From positions 1 to 27,860 of the forward strand of contig NZ_DIVJ01000032.1 in the NCBI RefSeq assembly GCF_002428305.1: a stretch of DNA of 27,860 nt, written 5' to 3'. The notes below the pieces were generated by a model. That model was not told where the DNA came from, ran no database searches, and was given only the letters and a program-made list of their open reading frames with translations. Within the stretch, counting starts at the first letter, position 1; the number at the start of each line of letters is the position of its first letter. This DNA is from Flavobacterium sp. UBA6135. Its GTDB lineage: Bacteria; Bacteroidota; Bacteroidia; Flavobacteriales; Flavobacteriaceae. Both the position numbers and the translations under genes were made by a program. Shown here piece by piece: positions 8,720 through 16,408 of this stretch.

Positions 8720-8920
8720 TTACTTTGCAATTAAAGCAACTACTACTGCGAAAAGTGCAACACCCTCAATAAGAGCGGCAGCAATAATCATAGCAGTTTG
8801 AATTTTTCCAGCAGCTTCTGGTTGTCTTGCCATAGCGTCCATAGCAGATCCACCAATTTTTCCAATACCGATTCCTGCTCCAATAACAGCCAATCCAGCA
8901 CCGATTCCAGCTAATACCAT
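8720..8920 (-). CDS. atpE: F1Fo ATP synthase subunit c
   Basis: A 66-residue hairpin of two membrane helices that forms the rotor ring in the inner membrane. Helix 1 is Gly-rich (GIGAGLAVIGAGIGIGKIGG), the polar loop has ARQPEAAGKI (the conserved R-Q-P), and helix 2 carries the proton-binding Glu at about position 52 in AALIEGVALFAVV. I do not see the Gln in helix 1 or the Ser/Thr next to the Glu that mark sodium-binding rings, so proton coupling is expected. Length is at the short end of the family (about 66-80), common in Bacteroidota. It lies 41 bases after atpB and before the hairpin-containing gap to atpF. Confidence 0.97.
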   Translation of the reverse strand: MVLAGIGAGLAVIGAGIGIGKIGGSAMDAMARQPEAAGKIQTAMIIAAALIEGVALFAVVVALIAK

Positions 8921-8961
8921 AATGTTAAATTTATATAGTTAATAATTAAAAAAACTCAATT

Positions 8962-10044
8962 TTAGTGGTGGTCGTGCTCTTCTACAGCTTGACCGATAAA
9001 CAAGGCAGACAACAAGGTAAATACATACGCTTGAAGAGCCGCAACCAACATTTCCAACACACTCATGAATAATACAAACGCTCCAGATACAGGAGAAATC
9101 CATGCGGTTTTGAAAATATAGATTAATGAAATTAAACTCAATATAATAATGTGTCCCGCTGTAATGTTAGCAAAAAGACGAATCATCAATGCAAAAGGTT
9201 TAGTAAACATTCCGATAATTTCTACCGGCCACATAATCGGGTATAATGCTTTTGGAACCGGTGGAGCAAAAATATGTCCCCAATAATTTTTATTAGCACT
9301 AAATGTAGTGATTAAAAAGGTAATGAATGCTAAAACGAAAGTGAAATAAATATTTCCGGTTAAGTTAGAACTAAACGGGAAGAATGGAATTAATCCGATT
9401 AAGTTGTTAATCCAAATAAAGAAAAAGATGGTTAACAAATACGGCATATACTTCGCATAATTTTTGTGTCCGATGTTTGGAATCGCAATATCGTCTCTAA
9501 CGAATAAAACCAACGGTTCTAAGAAACCTGCTAATCCTTTGGGAGCCATTTTATTTTTGTTGTAGGAACGAGCAACTGCCGTAAACAATAAAAACAATAT
9601 GATAACCGACATCAACATCGAGAAAACCAATTTGGTAATTGAAAAGTTCAACGGTCTTGCGGCAAAATTTAATCCGCTTTTGTCTGACTCATCAGTAATT
9701 TCAGCAAATTTATCGGCATAATAAATTACTTCTTTGTAACGAATGAATTTTTCTCCATCAATTTCAACTACTTCTTTTGCTTCATTATCATGGTGAAATT
9801 TTGAGGATGAAAATACTTTCAATCCGTTTTCTGTCCATAAAATAACCGGCAAATAAAATGTGATTGGATGACCATCCCAATCGGCAATGTGAAATTCGTG
9901 CGAATCACCAATGTGCGAATTGATTAAGTCTGTGGCATTAAACTCTTTATCTTCTGAATGTGATCCTCCGGCAAAACCGGAAATCGGCAACAGCGTTACT
10001 AATAAAACCGCAATAAACTGAATGGTACTTTTTGCTATTCTCAT
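8962..10044 (-). CDS. atpB: F1Fo ATP synthase subunit a with long N-terminal extension
   Basis: A 360-residue membrane subunit that forms the proton half-channels against the c ring. The essential Arg lies near residue 288 in ALMIRLFANITAGH. Other family signatures are PFFPFSSNLTGNIYFTF and ALQAYVFTLLSALFIGQAVEEHDHH at the end. The protein is about 90-120 residues longer than the E. coli subunit (271). The extra part starts with a signal-peptide-like IQFIAVLLVTLLPISGFAGG, then a soluble stretch with HIGDSHEFHIADWDGHPITF and several His, probably periplasmic. Extensions of this type are known in Bacteroidota. Its own promoter candidate lies at 10086-10093, 42 bases upstream, so the six-gene operon starts here or receives extra transcription. 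Confidence 0.97.
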   Translation of the reverse strand: MRIAKSTIQFIAVLLVTLLPISGFAGGSHSEDKEFNATDLINSHIGDSHEFHIADWDGHPITFYLPVILWTENGLKVFSSSKFHHDNEAKEVVEIDGEKFIRYKEVIYYADKFAEITDESDKSGLNFAARPLNFSITKLVFSMLMSVIILFLLFTAVARSYNKNKMAPKGLAGFLEPLVLFVRDDIAIPNIGHKNYAKYMPYLLTIFFFIWINNLIGLIPFFPFSSNLTGNIYFTFVLAFITFLITTFSANKNYWGHIFAPPVPKALYPIMWPVEIIGMFTKPFALMIRLFANITAGHIIILSLISLIYIFKTAWISPVSGAFVLFMSVLEMLVAALQAYVFTLLSALFIGQAVEEHDHH

Positions 10045-10085
10045 TTTTAAAATTTAGCAGAATTTAATGTCGTTAAAATTTCGTG

Positions 10086-10093
10086 CAAAGGTA
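10086..10093 (-). promoter_or_regulatory. Candidate promoter of atpBEFHAG
   Basis: The minus strand reads TACCTTTG, an exact match to the Bacteroidota -7 consensus TAnnTTTG. It is followed by about 40 bases to the atpB ATG. The -33 position has only TTTTCA rather than TTTG, so the upstream half is weak. Confidence 0.55.
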
Positions 10094-10138
10094 CATATTT
10101 AATTAATAAATGAAAATATATCAACACAATTTTTAAAT

Positions 10139-10159
10139 AAAGGTTTGAAAGAAGCCTTT
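10139..10159. terminator. Weak hairpin with A/T tracts upstream of atpB
   Basis: AAAGGTTT (10139-10146) can pair with AAGCCTTT (10152-10159) with one G-T wobble, and T runs follow on the plus strand. On the minus strand an A tract precedes the stem and TTTATTTAAAAATT follows. It sits between the four-helix membrane protein gene and the atpB promoter, so it may end part of the sprE transcripts. The stem is short. Confidence 0.35.
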
Positions 10160-10177
10160 TTTTTAAGGATTACTCAA

Positions 10178-10564
10178 TCAATTCGTATTTAAAAGCTTGA
10201 CAGAATGGATGGTTTCAAACAATAAAAAAAGAAAAAACGGAATAAAAAAAGCTCCAACATCCGGAATTTTATCTTCAAAATCAGATTGAATTAACGGAAG
10301 AAGGAACACTACCGATGCCATCATCTTTAGAATTCCGGTGGCTAGAAAAGTATAACCGGTTTTATCAAAAAAAGTCACATTGACAAAAACCAGAAATAAA
10401 TACAAAAAAAAAGTGAGTATAAAATGAAAAGCATAAACGCTGTAAACCGGATAATAAAAAGGTGTTTCCGCAAACAAAAAACGTGTAATCAGTAATTGAG
10501 CAACAAATAAAAGAATGGAAAAAGGTAAAAATTGTTTGATAAAAGGTATTAATTTTTCTTTCAT
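10178..10564 (-). CDS. Small four-helix membrane protein in the atpI position
   Basis: A 128-residue protein with four predicted membrane helices (roughly residues 10-30, 40-65, 75-95, 103-122) and almost no soluble part. The motif FLFETIHSVKLLN lies at the C-terminus. It starts 3 bases after atpZ and lies just before atpB, where many bacteria have atpI. I cannot show homology to AtpI from sequence alone. I believe this is a flavobacterial family of unknown function (perhaps DUF6168), but that label is a recollection. By position it could help c-ring assembly or ion supply; this is inference. Confidence 0.8.
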   Translation of the reverse strand: MKEKLIPFIKQFLPFSILLFVAQLLITRFLFAETPFYYPVYSVYAFHFILTFFLYLFLVFVNVTFFDKTGYTFLATGILKMMASVVFLLPLIQSDFEDKIPDVGAFFIPFFLFLLFETIHSVKLLNTN

Positions 10565-10567
10565 GTG

Positions 10568-10792
10568 TTATTCTTTATTAAGATTTTTCACTTGCTGAAT
10601 CACATTGTATAACGCTATAAAGACAGCTAACAATGAAAAAATAATAATATAAAGTGAATTTTCGTTTTGTTGTTTTTCGTCGAGCCAATTACCAAAATAA
10701 ACTCCTGCAAAAATAATAACACCCATTTGAAACGGAATGTTCATTAGAACCAACCATTTATTAAGCGGTTTTTTCTTCGGCTCCTGATTCAT
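10568..10792 (-). CDS. atpZ: AtpZ/AtpI family protein
   Basis: A 74-residue protein with two membrane helices (about 15-34 and 46-66) and basic N- and C-termini. IPFQMGVIIFAGVYFGNWLDEK matches the AtpZ/AtpI pattern, in which a Gly-containing first helix is followed by G-x-x-L-D. Members of this family accompany ATP synthase genes and are linked to c-ring assembly or magnesium/calcium transport with AtpI. The ATG at 10792 lies inside the bactofilin gene, giving a 32-base overlap in another frame, so translation is probably coupled. The call rests on the short motif, size and position. Confidence 0.82.
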   Translation of the reverse strand: MNQEPKKKPLNKWLVLMNIPFQMGVIIFAGVYFGNWLDEKQQNENSLYIIIFSLLAVFIALYNVIQQVKNLNKE

Positions 10793-11168
10793 TATGATGT
10801 TGAAGTAATTTTACGTTTGGCTTCATAATACATGTTGCACTAAATTCTGCTCCGGGTTCAACGGCTAATTTACCGCAAATTACTTCGCCACGTATTACTG
10901 CTTTTGATTTTAGACTAAGTACCTCGGCTATTTCTAGTTTGCCTTCAACTTTTCCTTCGATATCTGCATTTTTACAGCTAATTTCTCCTTTAATATAACC
11001 GGATGGTCCTAAAACTAATTTGCCATTTGAGTGAAAATTTCCAACTAATTCTCCATCAAATCTAAAATCTGCTAAAGAATGAATATCGCCTTTAATTTTT
11101 GTTCCTTCTACAATTCTGTTAGTTTTTCCTAACAAATCCGTATAGGATTTGGTTTCTTTTTTAAACAT
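10761..11168 (-). CDS. Bactofilin (polymer-forming cytoskeletal protein)
   Basis: A 135-residue bactofilin. After a short N-terminal tail (MFKKETKSYTDLLGKTNRIVEGT), residues about 22-115 have the repeating Gly-Xaa-hydrophobic pattern of the right-handed beta-helix: IKGDIHSLADFRFDGELVG, then SGYIKGEISCKNADIEGKV and SKAVIRGEVICGKLAVEPGA. The tail is polar and ends EEKTA. Bactofilins polymerise without nucleotide, often on the inner membrane, and act as scaffolds for cell shape, polarity or wall synthesis. It is 2 bases after sprE and overlaps atpZ by 32 bases. A role for this polymer in placing the secretion/gliding machinery or the ATP synthase is conceivable but not shown. Confidence 0.93.
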   Translation of the reverse strand: MFKKETKSYTDLLGKTNRIVEGTKIKGDIHSLADFRFDGELVGNFHSNGKLVLGPSGYIKGEISCKNADIEGKVEGKLEIAEVLSLKSKAVIRGEVICGKLAVEPGAEFSATCIMKPNVKLLQHHNESGAEEKTA

Positions 11169-11170
11169 AA

Positions 11171-13963
11171 TTATCCCTTTTTAGTTCCACCTGTTGGTGG
11201 TAATAATTCACTAGACTTCAAAATATCTCCTGGAGCCCCTTTTCCTGCCGGTGGTTTTTGAGTTCCTTTTCCACTAGGAGTTGTATTTTGCTTTTGAATG
11301 GGTTTAGTTGTTGCCGGAACAGAAGGTTTTGGAACATCTTGCTTTGGCAATGGTTGTGCAAATACTTTCTTTTCTAACGGTATATAATTTGGATTTAAAT
11401 ACTCTTTTAGGCTTTTTTTGATTTGAACCACTTTGTAATTTTCATTTGAAATAATTATGGTCGGTTCTGTTACTTTATAATCTTTAAACTCTTTTAAAAT
11501 GGAAACAATATCAACAGCAGCTTCTTCATTTCTGATGCCATGGATCACTAAAAAATTTTGTTCTAAAGTATAAATATCAACAGAAGAAGTCAATTTTGTT
11601 TGGCCTCGGTCTTTAATAAACTTGGCAACAGTTTCTAGTAGTTTCTTTGTTTTTTTACTTTCTAAATCGTCTGCTTCAAAAATAATTTTCCAACTTGAAG
11701 GTGCATCTTGATTGAAATCCAAATTTTCTAGTTGAGGCATTTTCAGTCGCAAAAATTCTTCTGATTCTTTACCTTCTAGTTTATTAGGATAATTTAAAGC
11801 TACATAATTCAATCCGTTTTTGTATTCATTCAGTCCTTTCAATTTTCCGTTGGTTGTTGCTTTTAATAATTCCAATTTAGGCACAATTTCCTCTCCGGTA
11901 AATTTTTCAATTGCCTCGTCCATTTTAAAATAGACAGCTCTATAATCGCCGCTTTCATATAATTTAAACAATTGAGCATAAGCAATCTCCGGATCATCTG
12001 CCAAGGTTTGTGAACCGATAGATGAATTGGTCAAAATTTGAGCATATCGCGAATCAGGGAACTGATTGATAATTCTATCTTTCATTTGAGTCGCTTTGCT
12101 TTTGTCTATGATTTCGTAGACTTTATACAAATTATACATCGAAGGAAGCACCAAACGCTCATCTGGCTTGCTCTTTAAAACCATTTCCAAACGATTTGCT
12201 GCTAACTCATATTCTTTAAACTTTTCTTTGTAAATAATACCTAATTGATAGTAGGCAAAATTGCGTTCGGTTGCCAAACTATCTCTTTCTTTGGTGGTTT
12301 TTGGCAATTGATTGGTATAAAAAGAAGCTAAATATTTTGGATTTTCCTCTTTTGAATCTGAAATTGCTAAATCATTCGTTTGCTTCTCAAAATCTTCAGC
12401 CGCAACTGTTGTGTTTTTTGATTGAGCTGTTGAAGAACGCCAATAAACATTTTGATTGCGTTTTCCCCAACGTTTGACAAAATCCACTTTACCTTGTGCA
12501 ACAGTTGCGGGGATATAAAAATAAAATTGTGAGGATGTCCCTCCGGGTGGTTGCATTTTTGCACCAATTGACTGTGTAGAACCCTGTGCAATAACCTCGT
12601 CTTGAACTGCTAATCGCTCTTGCAACTTGGCTTCTTCTTTTTCCTTTTTTGCTTTTAGCTCATCTTCTTTTTTTATTTTGGCTATATAATCTTCATAAAA
12701 GGAAATTCTATCACTTTCTGACAAAGCTAAAATATTCAGAATACTATCGTTCTTTTGAGCAATTCCTTCATATTTAATTACATCGTCAAGATTTTCGCGT
12801 TTCTTTTTGATGGCGTTATATTCACGTGTTCTTGGTTGAAGCATGACTAAAGTGCTGTCATAATACTTTCCGGATTCTTGGTATTTTGCTTTGTAGAAAT
12901 AGATTTCTGCAATATTTCTGTAGTTTGAAGCCGTCAAATAATTGTTTTGTGTGCGGTTTTTTAATGATAAATTATAGTTGGCAACTGCGTGATTTTTTTT
13001 ATCCAAAGCATCATAAAACAGAGCCTTTTGATGATGAAGTACATCCAAAAACGGTCTGTTCTCGCGATCTTTTATTAGTTTGTCAAATTTCTCAACAAAT
13101 GCCAAAGTATCTCCATTTTTATAATCAAACTGACTTGCTTGATTAATATGAGCTTGAATAACATAACGTCTAGGCGATTTTCTGTTCATATCAATTACAT
13201 TCTGATACATGGAATAAGAACTGTCTTTTGATTTTTGAACATCATACAACTGACCTAAAATAAACTGATATCTTGCTCTTTCTTCAGTATGTTTTGTAAA
13301 TTCTGTTGCCAACTTTAAACTTTTAATCGCTTTAGAATTTTCATCTGTATTTAAATAAGCTTGAGCCAAACTAGCATGAGCATCTGCAAAAATTTGATCT
13401 TTAAACTTAATCTCATTTAATAATTTATTGAGATTATTTATAGCCAAAGCATCATTTTCTAAACGAATATTTGTTTTTTCTCTCCAAATTTTTGCCTCAT
13501 AAATTTTATCACTATTTGGAAATTTGTATAAAATATAATTAAAGGCTTCTAGTGCCGGAATAAAACGCTGGTCGTAATACCTTGACTTACCTAAAAGCAA
13601 ATGTGCTTCGTCTATTTGCGGATTTCTCTCTCGACCACCAATTAGCATGGAGCGTTTTTGAATAGCTTTAATTGCTTTGTCCTCCGACTTTTCAAAGTTT
13701 GCATCTCTTGAATCACCAGGCATCATGTTTTCTTCGGAAACTTGCATTCGCTCAATCGGCAAAATTTCCCAAAAATTATCATTATATCCTGATTTCAAAT
13801 CCTTTAATCCGGTCTGAAGAGCAATATCACCATTGTATAATACATTATTTTTGGTGTTTAATGCTTGGAAATTTCTATTTACAAATTTGTCTTTTTTGGT
13901 AGAACAAGCCACCAAAAAAATAACTAATGTGACAGTAAAAAAATATTTTATAGTAGTGGTTTT
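11171..13963 (-). CDS. sprE: SprE/PorW, TPR lipoprotein of type IX secretion and gliding
   Basis: A large lipoprotein with a signal peptide and lipobox LVAC (Cys about residue 20-21), then TPR-like helical repeats from about 110 to 700 with LLGKSRYYDQRFIPALEAFNYIL as an example pattern. A Lys/Glu-rich coiled segment lies near 415-440, and the last 70 residues are Pro/Thr/Gln/Lys-rich. SprE is needed for T9SS secretion and gliding in Flavobacterium johnsoniae, and PorW is the Porphyromonas counterpart. The reading frame has no ATG before the signal peptide. The best start is a TTG at 13964-13966 with an in-frame TAA five codons upstream, so true coordinates extend to 13966. I list 13963 only if the TTG is not used; the lipoprotein signal argues for the TTG. 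It heads a close-packed run with bactofilin (2-base gap) and atpZ. Confidence 0.88.
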   Translation of the reverse strand, partial: KTTTIKYFFTVTLVIFLVACSTKKDKFVNRNFQALNTKNNVLYNGDIALQTGLKDLKSGYNDNFWEILPIERMQVSEENMMPGDSRDANFEKSEDKAIKAIQKRSMLIGGRERNPQIDEAHLLLGKSRYYDQRFIPALEAFNYILYKFPNSDKIYEAKIWREKTNIRLENDALAINNLNKLLNEIKFKDQIFADAHASLAQAYLNTDENSKAIKSLKLATEFTKHTEERARYQFILGQLYDVQKSKDSSYSMYQNVIDMNRKSPRRYVIQAHINQASQFDYKNGDTLAFVEKFDKLIKDRENRPFLDVLHHQKALFYDALDKKNHAVANYNLSLKNRTQNNYLTASNYRNIAEIYFYKAKYQESGKYYDSTLVMLQPRTREYNAIKKKRENLDDVIKYEGIAQKNDSILNILALSESDRISFYEDYIAKIKKEDELKAKKEKEEAKLQERLAVQDEVIAQGSTQSIGAKMQPPGGTSSQFYFYIPATVAQGKVDFVKRWGKRNQNVYWRSSTAQSKNTTVAAEDFEKQTNDLAISDSKEENPKYLASFYTNQLPKTTKERDSLATERNFAYYQLGIIYKEKFKEYELAANRLEMVLKSKPDERLVLPSMYNLYKVYEIIDKSKATQMKDRIINQFPDSRYAQILTNSSIGSQTLADDPEIAYAQLFKLYESGDYRAVYFKMDEAIEKFTGEEIVPKLELLKATTNGKLKGLNEYKNGLNYVALNYPNKLEGKESEEFLRLKMPQLENLDFNQDAPSSWKIIFEADDLESKKTKKLLETVAKFIKDRGQTKLTSSVDIYTLEQNFLVIHGIRNEEAAVDIVSILKEFKDYKVTEPTIIISNENYKVVQIKKSLKEYLNPNYIPLEKKVFAQPLPKQDVPKPSVPATTKPIQKQNTTPSGKGTQKPPAGKGAPGDILKSSELLPPTGGTKKG

Positions 13964-13988
13964 CAAAGTAAAAACGGTTTATTGCATA

Positions 13989-14024
13989 ACTAAAAACTTC
14001 GTGTTTTAGTATGTAGCAAGGGTA
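13989..14024 (-). promoter_or_regulatory. Possible sprE promoter and leader hairpin
   Basis: On the minus strand TACCCTTG (14017-14024) is one base from the TAnnTTTG -7 motif, and TTTG lies upstream at 14048-14051, although the spacing of 23 is long. Transcription would start near 14010, right at a small hairpin with arms ACTAAAA (13989-13995) and TTTTAGT (14004-14010). The gap of about 150 bases between sprE and the ABC ATPase holds only this and the terminator upstream. Confidence 0.35.
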
Positions 14025-14055
14025 AAAATACGCTTCTTTTTGAAATACAAAAAAA

Positions 14056-14084
14056 TATTGCTCACTTTTTATCAGTGAGCAATA
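14056..14084 (-). terminator. Intrinsic terminator after the ABC ATPase gene
   Basis: Perfect 11-base arms TATTGCTCACT (14056-14066) and AGTGAGCAATA (14074-14084) with a 7-base loop. In the minus direction the stem is followed by TTTTTTTG, a classical T tract. It lies 39 bases after the ABC ATPase stop and separates the PadR unit from sprE. Confidence 0.9.
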
Positions 14085-14123
14085 AATACTGATGTATTCT
14101 CAAGCAAAAAACCAGAGAATTTA

Positions 14124-14819
14124 TTAGGCCGCAAAAAATGCTTCTAATTCTTTTAAAGTTTCTGAAGACGGAACTAAATCAAGTACAATTTCACCTTTTT
14201 GTAACGCCACAATTCGGTTTGAGACCTCAACCGTGTGTTGCAAATCGTGACTGGAAACTAAAATTGTAACGGATGAATCTTCTGCCAATTCTTTAATGAT
14301 TTTTTTCAAACGAATTTGTGTGGTTGGATCTAAATTTGCAAATGGTTCGTCTAGAATAATCACTTCCGGTTCTCCAATTAAAGCAGCAACTATGCCTACT
14401 TTTTTAGAATTTCCTTTGGATAAATCACGTAAATATTTTTTGTTTTTTAAAATTTCTCCATTGAAAAAATCTTCATATTTCACTAAAAAGCTATCCACAT
14501 CAGCTTTGTTCCATCCGCGAAGTTCACCAATAAAATAAAAGTATTCTTCGGGTGTTAAATAACCAATCAAGAAAGTTTCATCAATAAAAGCAGAAGTAAA
14601 CGGTTTCCATTTTTCGCTTGTATTAATTTGTATTGAATTACTGGTTATTAAACCCGTTGAAGGCTGAATCAAATCTAACAACAAACTGAAAAAAGTGGTT
14701 TTCCCGGCTCCGTTATTTCCAACTAATCCAAAACTTTGACCTTTTGGAATATCTAAATCAGCTATGTTTAAAACGGTTGTTCCGTTGTATGTTTTGGTAA
14801 GATTTTTAACTTGTATCAT
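14124..14819 (-). CDS. ABC transporter ATP-binding protein
   Basis: A 231-residue ATPase subunit. Walker A is GNNGAGKTT (about 34-42), the signature loop is LSKGNSKKVGI in the LRDLSKGNSKK context (about 130), Walker B is VIILDEPFANLDP (about 150), and the switch His is in VSSHDLQH. I chose the ATG at 14819 because MIQVKNLTKTYNG is the standard family N-terminus. A longer reading up to 14924 would add 35 residues with no family match and would overlap the permease gene. The downstream partner of the DUF5687-type permease (43-base gap), it should power export or a related membrane process. The substrate is unknown. Last gene of the PadR-linked unit, ended by the terminator at 14056-14084. Confidence 0.93.
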   Translation of the reverse strand: MIQVKNLTKTYNGTTVLNIADLDIPKGQSFGLVGNNGAGKTTFFSLLLDLIQPSTGLITSNSIQINTSEKWKPFTSAFIDETFLIGYLTPEEYFYFIGELRGWNKADVDSFLVKYEDFFNGEILKNKKYLRDLSKGNSKKVGIVAALIGEPEVIILDEPFANLDPTTQIRLKKIIKELAEDSSVTILVSSHDLQHTVEVSNRIVALQKGEIVLDLVPSSETLKELEAFFAA

Positions 14820-14862
14820 AATAATATGGTTATAGGCGATTGGTAAAGGGTAACTAGATAGG

Positions 14863-16335
14863 TCAATTTTTTTGTTTGTATGCGGCAATGGTTTCGTATT
14901 TCTGCTTTTTATAAATGTCTTCAATCATGTCAAATACTTTGTTTTTAAGAGCAAATCCTGCAATTCCTGCAAGAGCTACCAATAAAAATCCAATTAATTG
15001 ATTAAAAAAGTACATCCCAATAAAATATAAAAAAACCGGAAGCACAATTTGAGGAATTATCAATAAAAGTGTTTTTACGTTAAATGCTTTTTTGTCACCA
15101 AATGCATTTTTGTTGCTCGTTAAATCAATTGGTGTTCGGGTGTATGCTCCAACTAAAAGAGTGATGTAAGCATTGATTCCAATATTGTAAAAAGCTACTG
15201 CTACAACTGCCAAATACACTTTCCAACCAAAATACAAATAAAACGAAGCCAAAACTGTTGACACAACGGTTACAATAACCATTAACCACCATTTTGAGCT
15301 CAAATAATCGCGGTATTTGATGTTTTGACTCATCATCAAATTATAATAGGAACTATCCCAACTCGGAACAAATTGACCAAAATTGAATAAAAAACCACCT
15401 GAAACAAATATGGCTCCAAAAATCATTGAAAATGGACCATCATAAGGTTTTATTGCTCCAATCATGAAAATCAATCCATAAAAAAGAAACATTACACTCA
15501 TGATAATGACTGACCTTGCTCTTTTATTTCTTGTAATTAAACGAATATCATTTTTAAGAAATGTTCCTAACGTTCCAAATTGATCTAACCATTCAAAATT
15601 CTGCGTTTTGGCAATCTCGTATGTGGTTGATAATCCAGCATCGAGGTATAAGTTGCTTTTGAAAAAACTATGAACTATTTTATAAACTAAAATTAAGGTT
15701 GAAATTGGAATAATTACCATCCAAGCATAATCATACAATCCTTTGAAAAACAATACGGTATAGTTCGTTGCATCAAACAAACCGTAGTATTGTAATGCTC
15801 CTAAAGCAATGAAAATGACGGCAACAGCGTAAAAAACAACGTCTTTTTTATCAATCAAAATGTTTAAAAAATTGATGATTAATACCATTGCAATCATCCC
15901 AACCAACCAAGTGATTACACCCAAGACATCAAATCCTTCTTTTAATAAAACAACTGAAAGCGGAATAAAAAAGAAAAAATGCATGATATTAAAAAAAGAC
16001 AATACTGATTTTCCTAATGTGAAATTGACAATTCTATCTTTTTTAATGTTGATATACAACAACGGTCGAATGTTCATAACCGGTGTTTTTTGCAGAAAAA
16101 AACGGAAAACCAAATCAAAAGCAAAGTAATAAAGAATGAATTTGTTTATTATTTGAAAGGGTTCTGATTTTGTTATGTCTTCAATAATATAATAGGATCC
16201 AGCTCCTAACAATGAAAATACTACAATAAAATACAAAGCCCCAAAAAGCATCAATATTTTGATTGCCAGATTGGTTTGAAAAGCGGCCGATCTAATAAAT
16301 GATTTCCATTCGAGTGAGAGAAAACGTTTTATCAT
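14863..16335 (-). CDS. DUF5687-type ABC permease
   Basis: A 490-residue integral membrane protein with about 12 hydrophobic segments spread over the whole length. It starts MIKRFLSLEWKSFIRSAAFQTNLAIKILM, a cytoplasmic amphipathic start typical of ABC-2-like permeases, and repeats a similar element in the middle (LKNDIRLITRNKRARSVIIMS near 260), suggesting two related halves. I place it in the DUF5687 family, which is often next to an ABC ATPase in flavobacteria; the family name is from memory. It lies directly upstream of the ATPase gene, and the two probably form one transporter. No substrate can be inferred. Confidence 0.85.
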   Translation of the reverse strand: MIKRFLSLEWKSFIRSAAFQTNLAIKILMLFGALYFIVVFSLLGAGSYYIIEDITKSEPFQIINKFILYYFAFDLVFRFFLQKTPVMNIRPLLYINIKKDRIVNFTLGKSVLSFFNIMHFFFFIPLSVVLLKEGFDVLGVITWLVGMIAMVLIINFLNILIDKKDVVFYAVAVIFIALGALQYYGLFDATNYTVLFFKGLYDYAWMVIIPISTLILVYKIVHSFFKSNLYLDAGLSTTYEIAKTQNFEWLDQFGTLGTFLKNDIRLITRNKRARSVIIMSVMFLFYGLIFMIGAIKPYDGPFSMIFGAIFVSGGFLFNFGQFVPSWDSSYYNLMMSQNIKYRDYLSSKWWLMVIVTVVSTVLASFYLYFGWKVYLAVVAVAFYNIGINAYITLLVGAYTRTPIDLTSNKNAFGDKKAFNVKTLLLIIPQIVLPVFLYFIGMYFFNQLIGFLLVALAGIAGFALKNKVFDMIEDIYKKQKYETIAAYKQKN

Positions 16336-16408
16336 AAGTGGGTTGGTTTGGTGGTTATGTTTAAATTGGTTAACCTGTTTGACTACATTTTTAACGTTTT
16401 GTTACAAC

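Noticed and set aside
8720..8920. Sodium-dependent c ring
   Set aside because: The Gln in helix 1 and the Ser/Thr next to the essential Glu needed for sodium binding are not seen.
14820..14924. 35-residue N-terminal extension of the ABC ATPase
   Set aside because: No family match, overlaps the permease gene; the ATG at 14819 gives the standard N-terminus.
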